Below, piece by piece: positions 49,898-58,473 of a stretch of DNA of 64,000 bases. Position 1 is the first letter of the stretch; every line of letters begins with the position of its first letter. Below the pieces are notes generated by a model. It did no database searches. It saw only the letters and a program-made list of their open reading frames with translations, and had not been told where the DNA came from. The translations under genes were made by a program, and so were the position numbers. The DNA is from Xenophilus arseniciresistens (GTDB lineage: Bacteria; Pseudomonadota; Gammaproteobacteria; Burkholderiales; Burkholderiaceae_C). The stretch is from contig NZ_JAQIPB010000002.1 of the NCBI RefSeq assembly GCF_028023875.1, positions 62,001 to 126,000 on the forward strand, given 5' to 3'.

Positions 49898-51432
49898 GCG
49901 CCGCACGGCCGCCCGAAGCCGATCGCACCGCAGCGCGTCTGCGCGAAGACGTGCCAATGCATGCCGCCCAGGCCACGCGCCGCCGCCTGCTGCAGGCCGG
50001 CACGCTGGCCCTGCTGCTGGGCCGCCAGCACATCGCGTTCGGCGCGTCCATCGTCGCCGTGCGCATGTGGCCCGCACAGGACTACACCCGCATCACCATC
50101 GAGTCCGACAAGCGGCTGCAGACGCAGCAGCTGATGGTGGGCAATCCGCCGCGCATGGCCATCGACATCGACGGCCTCGAACTGAGCCCCACCCTGCGCG
50201 AGCTGGTGGGCAAGGTGCGCGCCGACGACCCCTACGTGGCCGGCCTGCGCGTGGGCCAGTTCGCGCCGCGCGTGGTGCGCATCGTGTTCGACCTCAAGCA
50301 GCCGGTGGTGCCCCAGGTGTTCTCGCTGGCGCCCGTGGCCGCGTACCAGAACCGGCTGGTCTTCGACCTGTATCCGCAGCGCGCGGTCGACCCGCTGGAA
50401 GCGCTGATCGCCGACCGGCTGCGCGATGCAGGTGCGGGCCCGGCACCGGCGGCCGCGCCGCAGCCCCCGCGCACCGCGCAGGCCACGCCGGCGCCCGGCG
50501 CCGACAGCAACGACCCGCTGGGCGATCTGATGCGCCAGCAGGCCAACCGCGCCGGTACCCCGCTGCCGCCGGTCGCCTCCGCGCCCGCACCCACGCAACC
50601 GGGGCTGGCCCCGCCTGCGCCTCAGGCGCCGGTGGCCAACACGCCGGCACCGCCGGCCCCCGCCGCCACCGCCACGGGCCCCAACCGCGCCACCACCAGC
50701 CGCACCGACCGCATCATCATCGTGGCCCTCGACCCGGGCCATGGCGGCGAAGACCCGGGCGCCATCGGCCCCAACGGCACGCGCGAGAAGGACATCGTGC
50801 TGTCCGTCGCGCGGCGGCTGCGCGACCGCATCAACGCCAGCAACGTGGGCGGCAACCCCATGCGCGCCTTCATGACGCGCGATGCCGATTTCTTCGTCCC
50901 GCTGGGCGTGCGCGTGCAGAAGGCCCGGCGTGTGCAGGCCGACCTGTTCGTCAGCATCCATGCCGACGCCTTCACCACGCCGTCGGCGCGCGGCGCCAGC
51001 GTCTATGCGCTGAGCCAGAGCGGCGCCTCCAGCACCGCCGCACGCTGGCTGGCGAACAAGGAAAACGAGGCCGACGCGGTGGGCGGCGTGAACATGAGCG
51101 GCCAGGACGCCCATGTGCAACGCGCCCTGTTCGACATGAGCACCACCGCCCAGATCAACGACAGCATCAAGCTGGGCACGGCCATGCTGGGCGAGATGAA
51201 GGACATGGGCGCACGGCTGCACAAGCCGCGCGTGGAACAAGCGGGCTTTGCCGTGCTCAAGGCGCCCGACATTCCCAGCGTGCTGGTGGAAACCGCCTTC
51301 ATCAGCAACCCCGAGGAAGAGTCCAAGCTGCGCAGCGCCAGCTATCAGGAAGAGCTGGCCGATGCGCTGATGCGCGGCATCCAGGGCTACTTCGCCAAGA
51401 ACCCGCCCCTGGCGCGCAGCCGGCAGTTGTAA
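49894..51432 (+). CDS. amiC: N-acetylmuramoyl-L-alanine amidase (AmiC-like)
   Basis: This periplasmic amidase cleaves septal peptidoglycan for daughter-cell separation. The 512-residue product has a twin-arginine-like signal, ATRRRLLQAGTLALLLG at residues 27-43. An AMIN targeting domain follows (about 52-160), then a long Pro/Ala linker (about 175-270) and an Amidase_3 domain. Zinc and catalytic residues appear in DPGHGGEDPGAIG, TREKDIVLSVA, VSIHADAF and VETAFISNPEEE. Tat export and layout match AmiC. The ATG overlaps the tsaE stop. Confidence 0.93.
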   Translation: MSAARPPEADRTAARLREDVPMHAAQATRRRLLQAGTLALLLGRQHIAFGASIVAVRMWPAQDYTRITIESDKRLQTQQLMVGNPPRMAIDIDGLELSPTLRELVGKVRADDPYVAGLRVGQFAPRVVRIVFDLKQPVVPQVFSLAPVAAYQNRLVFDLYPQRAVDPLEALIADRLRDAGAGPAPAAAPQPPRTAQATPAPGADSNDPLGDLMRQQANRAGTPLPPVASAPAPTQPGLAPPAPQAPVANTPAPPAPAATATGPNRATTSRTDRIIIVALDPGHGGEDPGAIGPNGTREKDIVLSVARRLRDRINASNVGGNPMRAFMTRDADFFVPLGVRVQKARRVQADLFVSIHADAFTTPSARGASVYALSQSGASSTAARWLANKENEADAVGGVNMSGQDAHVQRALFDMSTTAQINDSIKLGTAMLGEMKDMGARLHKPRVEQAGFAVLKAPDIPSVLVETAFISNPEEESKLRSASYQEELADALMRGIQGYFAKNPPLARSRQL

Positions 51433-51581
51433 GCAGCGGTTGGCCAGGGCCGGCCCGGCATACAACTGCTTGCGTACTTTCACGCGCCCCTTGCACGCAC
51501 AAGGCGGCGCGCAACGTTCCTACACCGAGGGTTTACAGCCCGCGCGCACCATGACGCCATCACTTCACAAAGGTGGACATC

Positions 51582-51908
51582 ATGACCAACACGCGTTCCA
51601 AGACCCGCATCTGGATCACTGCCGCAGCGGCCTCGGCCGTGGTGGGCCTCGCCGGCTGTGCCTCCGGCCCGAACCAGAACCTGGGCACCGCAGGCGGTGC
51701 CGTGGGCGGCGCCATCATCGGCAACGCCATTGGCGGCAACACGGCCAGCACGGTGGGTGGCGCAGCCATCGGCGGTCTGATCGGCAACCAGGTGGGCCGC
51801 AATGTGGACGAGCGCAATTACCAGCGCCAGCAGCAGCAACAGTACTACCCGCAACAGCAGTACTACCCGCAGCGCCCCTATGACCCGTACTACGGCCCGC
51901 GCTACTGA
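51582..51908 (+). CDS. Glycine-zipper lipoprotein with Gln/Tyr-rich tail
   Basis: The 108-residue product starts MTNTRSKTRIWITAAAASAV with lipobox GLAGC. It carries two glycine-zipper helices, GAVGGAIIGNAIGGN and VGGAAIGGLIGNQVGRN, and ends in a repetitive tail of Gln and Tyr with repeated YYPQ units. AAGGTGG lies upstream of the ATG; a GTG at 51573 would add three residues. It is probably an outer-membrane lipoprotein. A strong terminator follows. Confidence 0.85.
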   Translation: MTNTRSKTRIWITAAAASAVVGLAGCASGPNQNLGTAGGAVGGAIIGNAIGGNTASTVGGAAIGGLIGNQVGRNVDERNYQRQQQQQYYPQQQYYPQRPYDPYYGPRY

Positions 51909-51937
51909 AGAAGCAGCAGCGGATCCCGCATAAGGAA

Positions 51938-51969
51938 GAAGCGCGCCCTAGTGCGCGCTTCTTTTTTTT
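51938..51969 (+). terminator. Strong intrinsic terminator
   Basis: GAAGCGCGC and GCGCGCTTC form a nine-base stem with a six-base loop, followed at once by eight T. It ends the glycine-zipper lipoprotein transcript before convergent dedA. Confidence 0.93.
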
Positions 51970-51996
51970 GGGGCGCGGGCGCCAGGCCGGCGTGCC

Positions 51997-52665
51997 TCAG
52001 GACGTCGGGGGCGTGCCAGGCGCCGCAGCGCTCGCGCGCGAGCCGCGCCAGGCGCCAAAGATGGCGATCAGGCCCGGCACGATGATCAGCGCCCAGATGA
52101 TCTTGTCCAGGTGCGCCTTGACGAAAGGCAGGTTGCCGAAGAAGTAACCGGCCGCGCCGATGCCCAGCACCCACAGCACCGCCCCGCCGACGTTGTAGGC
52201 CGTGAACTTGCCGCGGCTCATCGCGGCCACCCCGGCGACGAAGGGCGCGAAGGTGCGGATGAAGGGCATGAAGCGGGCCAGCACGACGGTGATGCCGCCA
52301 TAGCGCTCGTAGAAGGCATGCGCCTGGTCGAAGGCCTTGCGGTTGAAAAAGCGCGTGTTCTCCCACTGGAACACCTTGGGCCCGAAGTAGCGTCCGATGC
52401 TGTAGTTGCACTGGTCGCCCAGGATGGCGGCCACGATGAGCAGGGGAATCGCGATGCCGAAGTTCATCATCCCGGCGCCGCACAGCGCGCCCACGATGAA
52501 CAGCAGCGAATCGCCAGGCAGAAAGGGCATGACGACCACGCCGGTTTCCACGAACACGATGACGAAGAGCAGCGCGTAGACCCAGGGGCCGTAGGCAATG
52601 ACGAAGTTCTCGAGATGGGTGTCGACGTTCAGGATGAAGTCGATGAGGAAGCTGACGATTTCCAT
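51997..52665 (-). CDS. DedA-family membrane protein
   Basis: DedA proteins are inner-membrane proteins needed for envelope homeostasis; some flip undecaprenyl phosphate or phospholipids. The 222-residue product has the family signatures ETGVVVMPFLPGDSLLF (about residues 41-57) and ARFMPFIRTFAPFVAGVAAM, which together form the re-entrant loops. Several hydrophobic spans and YFGPKVFQWENTRFF are also typical. It lies between amiC and mutL on the opposite strand, interrupting their order. Confidence 0.9.
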   Translation of the reverse strand: MEIVSFLIDFILNVDTHLENFVIAYGPWVYALLFVIVFVETGVVVMPFLPGDSLLFIVGALCGAGMMNFGIAIPLLIVAAILGDQCNYSIGRYFGPKVFQWENTRFFNRKAFDQAHAFYERYGGITVVLARFMPFIRTFAPFVAGVAAMSRGKFTAYNVGGAVLWVLGIGAAGYFFGNLPFVKAHLDKIIWALIIVPGLIAIFGAWRGSRASAAAPGTPPTS

Positions 52666-52702
52666 GGCGGCGCATTATCGGCAGTGGCTCATGTCAGCTT
52701 TC

Positions 52703-52708
52703 TAGAAT
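52703..52708 (+). promoter_or_regulatory. Possible mutL -10 element
   Basis: TAGAAT lies seven bases before the mutL GTG start codon. If used, transcription would begin at or next to the start codon. No Shine-Dalgarno sequence precedes the GTG and no good -35 was found. Confidence 0.4.
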
Positions 52709-52714
52709 GCCCTG

Positions 52715-54673
52715 GTGAGTGCCACGCCTACCCCCTTCACCCCTGCCGTTACCCCCGCCGATGCGGCCTGCGCCACAGCCGGGCGCCGCCCCATCCAGGA
52801 ACTGCCCGACGAGCTGATCAGCCAGATCGCGGCAGGCGAGGTGGTGGAGCGCCCCGCCTCGGTGGTGCGCGAGCTGGTGGACAACGCGCTGGACGCGGGC
52901 GCCACGCAGATCACCCTGCGCCTGCTGGCCGGCGGCGTGCGCCTGATCGGCGTGGAAGACGATGGCGTGGGCATCCCGCCCGAAGAACTGCCGCTGGCGC
53001 TGCGCCGGCACGCCACCAGCAAGATCCGCAGCCTGCAGGAGCTGGAATCGGTGGGCACCATGGGCTTTCGCGGCGAGGCGCTGGCGGCCATCAACTCGAT
53101 TGCCGAAGTGAGCGTGCTGTCTCGCCGCGCGGGCGCCGACGGCGCCTGGCTGCTGGATGGCGCCACCGGAGAGCTCAAGCCCGTGGCCCGCGCCCAGGGC
53201 ACCAGCGTGGAAGTGCGCGAGCTGTTCTTCGCCACGCCGGCGCGGCGCAAATTCCTCAAGACCGATGCCACCGAGCTGGCCCACTGCATCGAGGCCGTGC
53301 GCCGCCATGCGCTGGCGCGGCCCGACGTGGGCTTTGCCATCTGGCACGAAGGCAAGCTGATCGAGCAGTGGCGCGCCGCCGCCACGCCGGCCCAGCGCAT
53401 CGCCGACGTGTTCGGCGACGAGTTCGTCGCGCAGAGCGTTGCCGTGGAGCACCAGGAAGGCGCCGTGCGCGTGAGCGGCCATGCCGGCGTGCCCGACGCA
53501 GCCCGCTCACGCGCCGACCAGCAGTTCTTCTACGTCAACGGCCGCTACGTGCGCGACAAGGTGCTGGCCCATGCGGTGCGCAGCGCCTATGAGGACGTGC
53601 TGCACGGCCAGCGCCAGCCCGTCTTCGTGCTGCATCTGGCCATCGACCCGGCCCGGGTGGACGTGAACGTGCATCCAACCAAGATCGAGGTGCGCTTTCG
53701 CGACGGTCGCGAAATCCACCAGGCCGTGCGCCACGCGATCGAGAACGCGCTGGCCGCGCCGCGGGCCGCGGCGGCAGCGCAAGCTGGCGAGGCCGCCGAC
53801 GGCGGCCCCTTGACCGCTCAGCCCGCGTCACTGCTGCGCACCGACCTGCCCCCCACCCTGGCGGCCTGGGCGCAGCCGCGCATCCCCTTCGGGCCCGAAC
53901 GGCGTGCCTACGGCACGGGCGACATGGCCGCCCTGTGGCCGCAGGCCGCACCGGCCGAACCTGCCGCCGCGCAGGCCCCACAGAATTTCGCAGCGGAGCG
54001 CATGCCCGATCAGGCGGCGCCCTGGCAGGGCGCACCGGCGCTGCCAGGCGCGGCATCCAGACCGCAACCCGTTGCAGCGGCCGATGAAGACTGGCCCCTG
54101 GGCCGCGCGCTGGCGCAGTTGCAGGGCATCTACATCCTGGCCGAGAACCGGCAGGGCCTGGTGATCGTGGACATGCATGCCGCGCACGAGCGCATCGTCT
54201 ACGAGCGGCTCAAGGCGCAACTGGAAGGCGCGAGCCTGCAGAGCCAGCCGCTGCTGATCCCCGCCACCTTCGCGGCCACGCCCGAAGAGGTGGCCACGGC
54301 GGAAGCCTGCGCCGAGGTGCTGCCCACGCTGGGGCTGGAGATCTCGCCCTTCTCGCCGCGCACGCTGGCGGTGCGCGCCGTGCCCGCGCCGCTGGCCGAC
54401 GGCGACCCGGTGGAGCTGGCCCGCAGTGTGCTGGCCGAACTGGCCCAGCACCCGGCCAGCACCGTCGTGCAGCGCGCCCAGCACGAGCTGCTGGCCACCA
54501 TGGCCTGCCATGGCGCCGTGCGCGCCAACCGGCGCCTGACGCTGGACGAGATGAACGGCCTGTTGCGGCAGATGGAGGCCACCGAGCGCTCCGACCAGTG
54601 CAACCACGGGCGCCCCACCTGGCGGCAGCTTTCGGTGCGGGAGCTGGACACGCTGTTCCTGCGCGGGCGCTGA
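52715..54673 (+). CDS. mutL: DNA mismatch repair protein MutL, endonuclease type
   Basis: MutL links mismatch recognition by MutS to strand removal. The 652-residue product has GHKL ATPase motifs: IAAGEVVERPASVVRELVDN, EDDGVGIPPEE and TMGFRGEALAAINS. After a Pro/Ala linker the C-terminal domain holds D486-M-H-A-x2-E492-x4-E497, the MutL endonuclease motif with Met in place of Gln, and ends with CNHGRPTWRQLS, matching the CPHGRP-type motif. So it probably nicks DNA itself, as in bacteria without MutH. The GTG at 52715 gives MSATPTPFTPAV. Confidence 0.94.
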   Translation: MSATPTPFTPAVTPADAACATAGRRPIQELPDELISQIAAGEVVERPASVVRELVDNALDAGATQITLRLLAGGVRLIGVEDDGVGIPPEELPLALRRHATSKIRSLQELESVGTMGFRGEALAAINSIAEVSVLSRRAGADGAWLLDGATGELKPVARAQGTSVEVRELFFATPARRKFLKTDATELAHCIEAVRRHALARPDVGFAIWHEGKLIEQWRAAATPAQRIADVFGDEFVAQSVAVEHQEGAVRVSGHAGVPDAARSRADQQFFYVNGRYVRDKVLAHAVRSAYEDVLHGQRQPVFVLHLAIDPARVDVNVHPTKIEVRFRDGREIHQAVRHAIENALAAPRAAAAAQAGEAADGGPLTAQPASLLRTDLPPTLAAWAQPRIPFGPERRAYGTGDMAALWPQAAPAEPAAAQAPQNFAAERMPDQAAPWQGAPALPGAASRPQPVAAADEDWPLGRALAQLQGIYILAENRQGLVIVDMHAAHERIVYERLKAQLEGASLQSQPLLIPATFAATPEEVATAEACAEVLPTLGLEISPFSPRTLAVRAVPAPLADGDPVELARSVLAELAQHPASTVVQRAQHELLATMACHGAVRANRRLTLDEMNGLLRQMEATERSDQCNHGRPTWRQLSVRELDTLFLRGR

Positions 54674-54813
54674 CAGCAGGCGCCCTTGCGGGGGGCCATG
54701 CGTCGCCTTTTCGGCGCGTGAACAAGTTCTTACGGGTTTTCCATGGCAACTGGGGCGCGGGCACGCCCGTTGCATAGCCCGTACGACGCCAAAGAGCGTT
54801 GCAGGGAGTTACG

Positions 54814-54839
54814 TTTGCAGGCGCGAGGGCGCTTGCAAA
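54814..54839 (+). promoter_or_regulatory. Hairpin upstream of lipoprotein hydrolase gene
   Basis: TTTGCAGGCGC (54814-54824) and GCGCTTGCAAA (54829-54839) pair along all 11 positions with a single G-U pair, around a GAGG loop. It lies 46 bases before the ATG at 54886 in the otherwise gene-free 212-base spacer after mutL. It could be a 5'-leader structure or an operator. Confidence 0.45.
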
Positions 54840-54885
54840 TGCAAGTGTGTGAACTTTTGGCCCGCAACTCTTCTCTCTCTGCCCC

Positions 54886-55839
54886 ATGAAGCGATGGACT
54901 TTTCTCGCCGCGGTGACCACCGCCTGCGCCCTGCTGGCGGGCGGTTGTTCCTCCCTTGATGAGCATCAGCGCCAGTGGATCTTCCAGCCCAGCGACCGCA
55001 GCTGGGGCAACAGTGCCGCCATGACCGAAGGCATGGAGGACATCTGGATCGACTTCACCTCGCCCTCCACCCGGCAGAGCACGCGCCTGCATGGCCTGTG
55101 GTATGGCGACGCGCCCAATTCGCCCGACCAGCCGGTCATGCTGTACCTGCACGGCGCGCGCTTCAACGTGGCCGGATCGGCGCCACGCATCCGCCGCATG
55201 CACGAGCTGGGCTTTTCGGTGCTGGCCATCGACTACCGCGGCTTCGGCAAGAGCACGCAGGCGCTGCCTTCGGAGCTGTCGGCCCGCGAGGACGCCCGCG
55301 CGGCCTGGGAATGGCTGGCCAAAAAATACCCCAAGCAGCCGCGTTACATCTTCGGCCACTCGCTGGGCGGCGCCATCGGCATCGACCTGGCCTCGCAGGT
55401 CAAGGACGAGGCCGGCACCATCGTCGAAGGCACCTTCACCTCCATCACCGACGTGGTCAGCAGCTTCAAGTGGGGCTGGCTGCCCTTCAGCGCCCTGGTC
55501 ACGCAGCGCTTCGAGTCGCTCGACAAGGTCAAGTCCATCCAATCGCCGCTCCTGGTGGTGCATGGTTCCAACGACACGCTGATCAACCCCACCCTGGGCA
55601 AGAAGCTGTACGACGCGGCCACCAGCCCCAAGCTGTTCGTGCTGGTCGAAGGCGGCTCGCACCACAGCACCAACTCCATCGGCGAGCTGCAGTACCGCAC
55701 GGCGCTGAGCCAGCTCTTCGACATGAAGGGCCGCGCTGCAGTGGTGCCCACGCCCGGCCCCGCCGAGCCGCCGCAGGCCGCTCGGACGCCCCTGCTGCCG
55801 GCCCATCAGGGCGCAGCGGCCAGCGCCAGCGCAGGTTGA
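54886..55839 (+). CDS. Lipoprotein alpha/beta hydrolase
   Basis: The 317-residue product starts MKRWTFLAAVTTACALLAGG with lipobox LAGGC, so it is an envelope lipoprotein. The alpha/beta-hydrolase domain shows the oxyanion HG in YLHGARFN, DYRGFGKST, the nucleophile Ser in FGHSLGGAIG, the acid in VVHGSNDTLI and the His region GGSHHSTNS. It resembles Bem46/ABHD13-type serine hydrolases. A Pro/Ala-rich C-terminal tail follows. Substrate unknown. It ends 22 bases from the convergent hydrolase-like gene. Confidence 0.88.
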   Translation: MKRWTFLAAVTTACALLAGGCSSLDEHQRQWIFQPSDRSWGNSAAMTEGMEDIWIDFTSPSTRQSTRLHGLWYGDAPNSPDQPVMLYLHGARFNVAGSAPRIRRMHELGFSVLAIDYRGFGKSTQALPSELSAREDARAAWEWLAKKYPKQPRYIFGHSLGGAIGIDLASQVKDEAGTIVEGTFTSITDVVSSFKWGWLPFSALVTQRFESLDKVKSIQSPLLVVHGSNDTLINPTLGKKLYDAATSPKLFVLVEGGSHHSTNSIGELQYRTALSQLFDMKGRAAVVPTPGPAEPPQAARTPLLPAHQGAAASASAG

Positions 55840-55861
55840 GCCGCCCAGCCTTCCAGCGGCC

Positions 55862-57019
55862 TCAGGTGATGACGCTGGACTGCATGGCCGCGAAATAGGT
55901 CATCCAGCCAATCTGGGCATGGGTGCCCTTCGCGGCAAAGGACTTCACCTTTTTCCAGCGGTGCGGCGCCAGGGTGGTCCAGCCAGGAGGCGGGCTGCGC
56001 AGTTCCCTTTGCCCATACGCCTTCGAGACGGCCCCTTCGCACAGAGTCGGTGCAGCGGGATAGCGGTGGTTGAAGCTCGCGTCCAGCTCGATCACTTCGC
56101 GGATCAGCCCCGACGGGCCCACGGCGCTGATGAAGCGGCGCAGGTACTCGATGCCGGAGCTGAAGCTGGTCACGCCGATCTGCTGCAGATCCGGCGCGTT
56201 CATCGTCCAGTTGGATTCACGCTGCAGCGCCGCCATGACGGCATTGAGCATCTCCACCCCCTGCTCCGTGAACATGTTGGCCGCGCCATCCGACATCGCG
56301 GCCATGGTCATGAAAGGCGTCAGCAGCACCATCGGCCGCACGCCCGCGAGCTGCCCGCCGATCATCGGCAGGTAGCGCTCGATCGAGCCGGCCCAGCCGC
56401 CGCCGAAGCTCGCGTAATCCGGATCTGCGGCATGCACGACCCCGCCGTTGGTCGGCGTCGGGTGGAAGTAGAGCTGCACGCCCGTGTAGTCGAGGGTCCC
56501 CACGGGCACGGCCGCCCCGATCCAGAAGCTGCGCCCGTTCTTCCGGACCTTGCAGCGATACAGGCTCACCGGCAGCGCGAGCGGAACTTCACGCAGCACC
56601 GGCTCGGACAGGTTGGCCACCACGGGGTTGGTGATCACCACGCCATACTGGCCATTGACCGACTCCAGGCTCACTTCGATGGCGCGCGCGGTGGGGTCGG
56701 TTCCGCCGGGGCCGATCAATGGCGCCGCGCCGGTGCTCAACAAGTTGAGCTGAGCCAGTGTCGAGCCGCCGGGGTCCACCACGCCGTCGCGCTTCTTGAT
56801 GCCTTTGCCGAGCCAGCGCGTCTGGAAGTCCCAGATCGCCAGGCCGAGTTCCTTCGGGCACTGGCCCCGCGGGCCGGAGGACAGCCCCGGTCTGCCGCCG
56901 CTTTCCATGGGTATGCCGGCCAGCAGCCGGACGATTGCCTCCTGGTCGCCCGACAGGTTGGCGACCTGGCTGAGCTTCATGCGCAAGCCAACCGGCTTTT
57001 CAAGAACTTCTGCGGCCAT
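55862..57019 (-). CDS. Unusual protein: peptidoglycan-binding-like N terminus plus possible alpha/beta-hydrolase domain
   Basis: The 385-residue product has no signal peptide. Residues 17-92 (AIWDFQTRWLGKG, then DGVVDPGGSTLAQLN) resemble the peptidoglycan-binding-like repeats (FQ..., DGRVDPGGxTLxxLN) seen in some type VI-secretion-linked proteins. The rest has a possible serine-hydrolase triad in the correct order: Ser287 in GVTSFSSGIEYL, Asp313 in EVIELDASF and His367 in KGTHAQIGWM. AGGG precedes the ATG at 57019. No secretion or immunity genes are adjacent. I assign no firm function; a lipase-like effector or an unusual cytosolic hydrolase are possibilities. Confidence 0.75.
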   Translation of the reverse strand: MAAEVLEKPVGLRMKLSQVANLSGDQEAIVRLLAGIPMESGGRPGLSSGPRGQCPKELGLAIWDFQTRWLGKGIKKRDGVVDPGGSTLAQLNLLSTGAAPLIGPGGTDPTARAIEVSLESVNGQYGVVITNPVVANLSEPVLREVPLALPVSLYRCKVRKNGRSFWIGAAVPVGTLDYTGVQLYFHPTPTNGGVVHAADPDYASFGGGWAGSIERYLPMIGGQLAGVRPMVLLTPFMTMAAMSDGAANMFTEQGVEMLNAVMAALQRESNWTMNAPDLQQIGVTSFSSGIEYLRRFISAVGPSGLIREVIELDASFNHRYPAAPTLCEGAVSKAYGQRELRSPPPGWTTLAPHRWKKVKSFAAKGTHAQIGWMTYFAAMQSSVIT

Positions 57020-57174
57020 GATGTCCCTGTAGCTTCTAGATGTGTATGCCCCCAATCTAGACAGCGATGAGCGCGCTGCCCATATGGCAGGGGCGGTACG
57101 GCTTTGGCGCTAGCAGCTCCGCGGCCCGAGTGCTGCGCCTGCGGCGGGCGCGCCCATTTGCTACCCTTGGCCGG

Positions 57175-58473
57175 ATGCCCGCGCCGCCGCCCTTGTCTTC
57201 CGCCGCCTCTGTTTCCGAAGCACCTTCCCCGCATGCCGGCGCCGTGCATTCGATGAGCCCGGCCCTGGTGGTGCTGGTACTGGCCCTGCTGCTGGGCATC
57301 CAGCCCGTCACCACCGACCTGTACCTGCCCACCCTGCCGGCACTCACGCAGGCGCTGGGCGCGCGGGTGTCGCAGGCACAGCTCACGCTCACGGCGCTGC
57401 TGCTGGCCTTTGGCTTTGCGCAACTGGTCTTCGGCGCTCTGGCCGACCGCTTTGGCCGCCGGCCCGTGCTGCTGGCGGGGCTGGGCGCCTATGTGCTGGC
57501 CGCGCTGGGCACGGCGCTGGCGCCTTCCATTGAAGTGCTGATCGCGGCGCGCACCGTTCAGGGCGCCGCGATGGGCGCGGCCGTGATGGTGGCGCGCGCC
57601 ATGGTGCGCGACCTGTACGAGCCGGCCGAAGGCGCACGCGTGATGTCGCGCGCGCTCACCGGCCTGGGCATCATCGCCTGCCTGTGCGCGCCGCTGGGCG
57701 GGCTGGTGTCGGACCTCTGGGGCTGGCGCGCGGCGCTGCTGAGCACGGCGGTCTTCGGTGGCCTGGCCTTCGCGCTGATCGCGCTGCGCTTTCGCGAAAG
57801 CCTGGCCCGTCCCGACCCGCGGGCGCTCGAGCCGGGCCGGCTGGTTGCGGCCTGGGGCGGCATGCTGCGCCACCCGGTCTTCACCAGCTTCACGGCGCTC
57901 ACGGCCGCGGCCTATGCGCTGCTGTTCACCTTCCTGGCCTCGTCTTCCTTCGTCTTCATCAACGTGCTGGGGCTGAGCAAGCCGGCCTACGGGCTGGTGA
58001 TGTTGTGGAACTCGCTGTCGTACATCGCGGGCACGCTGCTGTGCCGGCGCTGGCTGCCGCGCCACGGCGTGCCTGGCACGGTCTGCCGCGCCTCGCTGCT
58101 GTCGCTGGTGGGTGGGGTGTGCATGGGCGCGCTGGCACTCGCGGGCGTGCAGGCCGTGTGGGCCATCGTGCTGCCGCTCACGCTTGTGATGGTGGCGCAC
58201 GGTGTGCACCAGCCCTGCGGCCAGACCGGCGCCATCGGCCCCTTCCCGCAGGCCGCGGGCGCGGCCTCGGCGCTCAACGGCTTCGTGCAGATGGTGGTGG
58301 CCTTCGGCGTGGGCGCCTGGCTCGGTGTTGCGCTGGAAGAGCACAGCACGCGCCCGCTGGCGCTGGGCATCGCCTTCTGGGGCGTGATGCTGGCGCTGCT
58401 GGCCTGGACGCTGGTGCGCCGCCACGGTGGCGCACAGCCTGTCGCCAACAAGGCGGCCAGGAGCACCGCATGA
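57175..58473 (+). CDS. Bcr/CflA-family multidrug efflux MFS transporter
   Basis: The product (about 432 residues from ATG 57175; possibly starting at ATG 57253) has about twelve hydrophobic spans. The drug-proton-antiporter signature region is seen: ITTDLYLP-like [36 protein letters not shown], and [20 protein letters not shown] followed by RDL. These are typical of Bcr/CflA proteins. Its stop overlaps the miaA start (ATGA). The drug or metabolite exported is unknown. Confidence 0.9.
   Translation: MPAPPPLSSAASVSEAPSPHAGAVHSMSPALVVLVLALLLGIQPVTTDLYLPTLPALTQALGARVSQAQLTLTALLLAFGFAQLVFGALADRFGRRPVLLAGLGAYVLAALGTALAPSIEVLIAARTVQGAAMGAAVMVARAMVRDLYEPAEGARVMSRALTGLGIIACLCAPLGGLVSDLWGWRAALLSTAVFGGLAFALIALRFRESLARPDPRALEPGRLVAAWGGMLRHPVFTSFTALTAAAYALLFTFLASSSFVFINVLGLSKPAYGLVMLWNSLSYIAGTLLCRRWLPRHGVPGTVCRASLLSLVGGVCMGALALAGVQAVWAIVLPLTLVMVAHGVHQPCGQTGAIGPFPQAAGAASALNGFVQMVVAFGVGAWLGVALEEHSTRPLALGIAFWGVMLALLAWTLVRRHGGAQPVANKAARSTA

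Noticed and set aside
51832-51900. Tandem repeat array or CRISPR-like element at the Gln/Tyr-rich tail
   Set aside because: The repetition is codon-level CAG and TACTACCCG within a lipoprotein tail, with no spacers.
55862-57019. A complete type VI secretion effector-immunity locus
   Set aside because: No VgrG, PAAR, Hcp, adaptor or clear immunity gene is adjacent; the neighbour is a lipoprotein hydrolase of its own kind.
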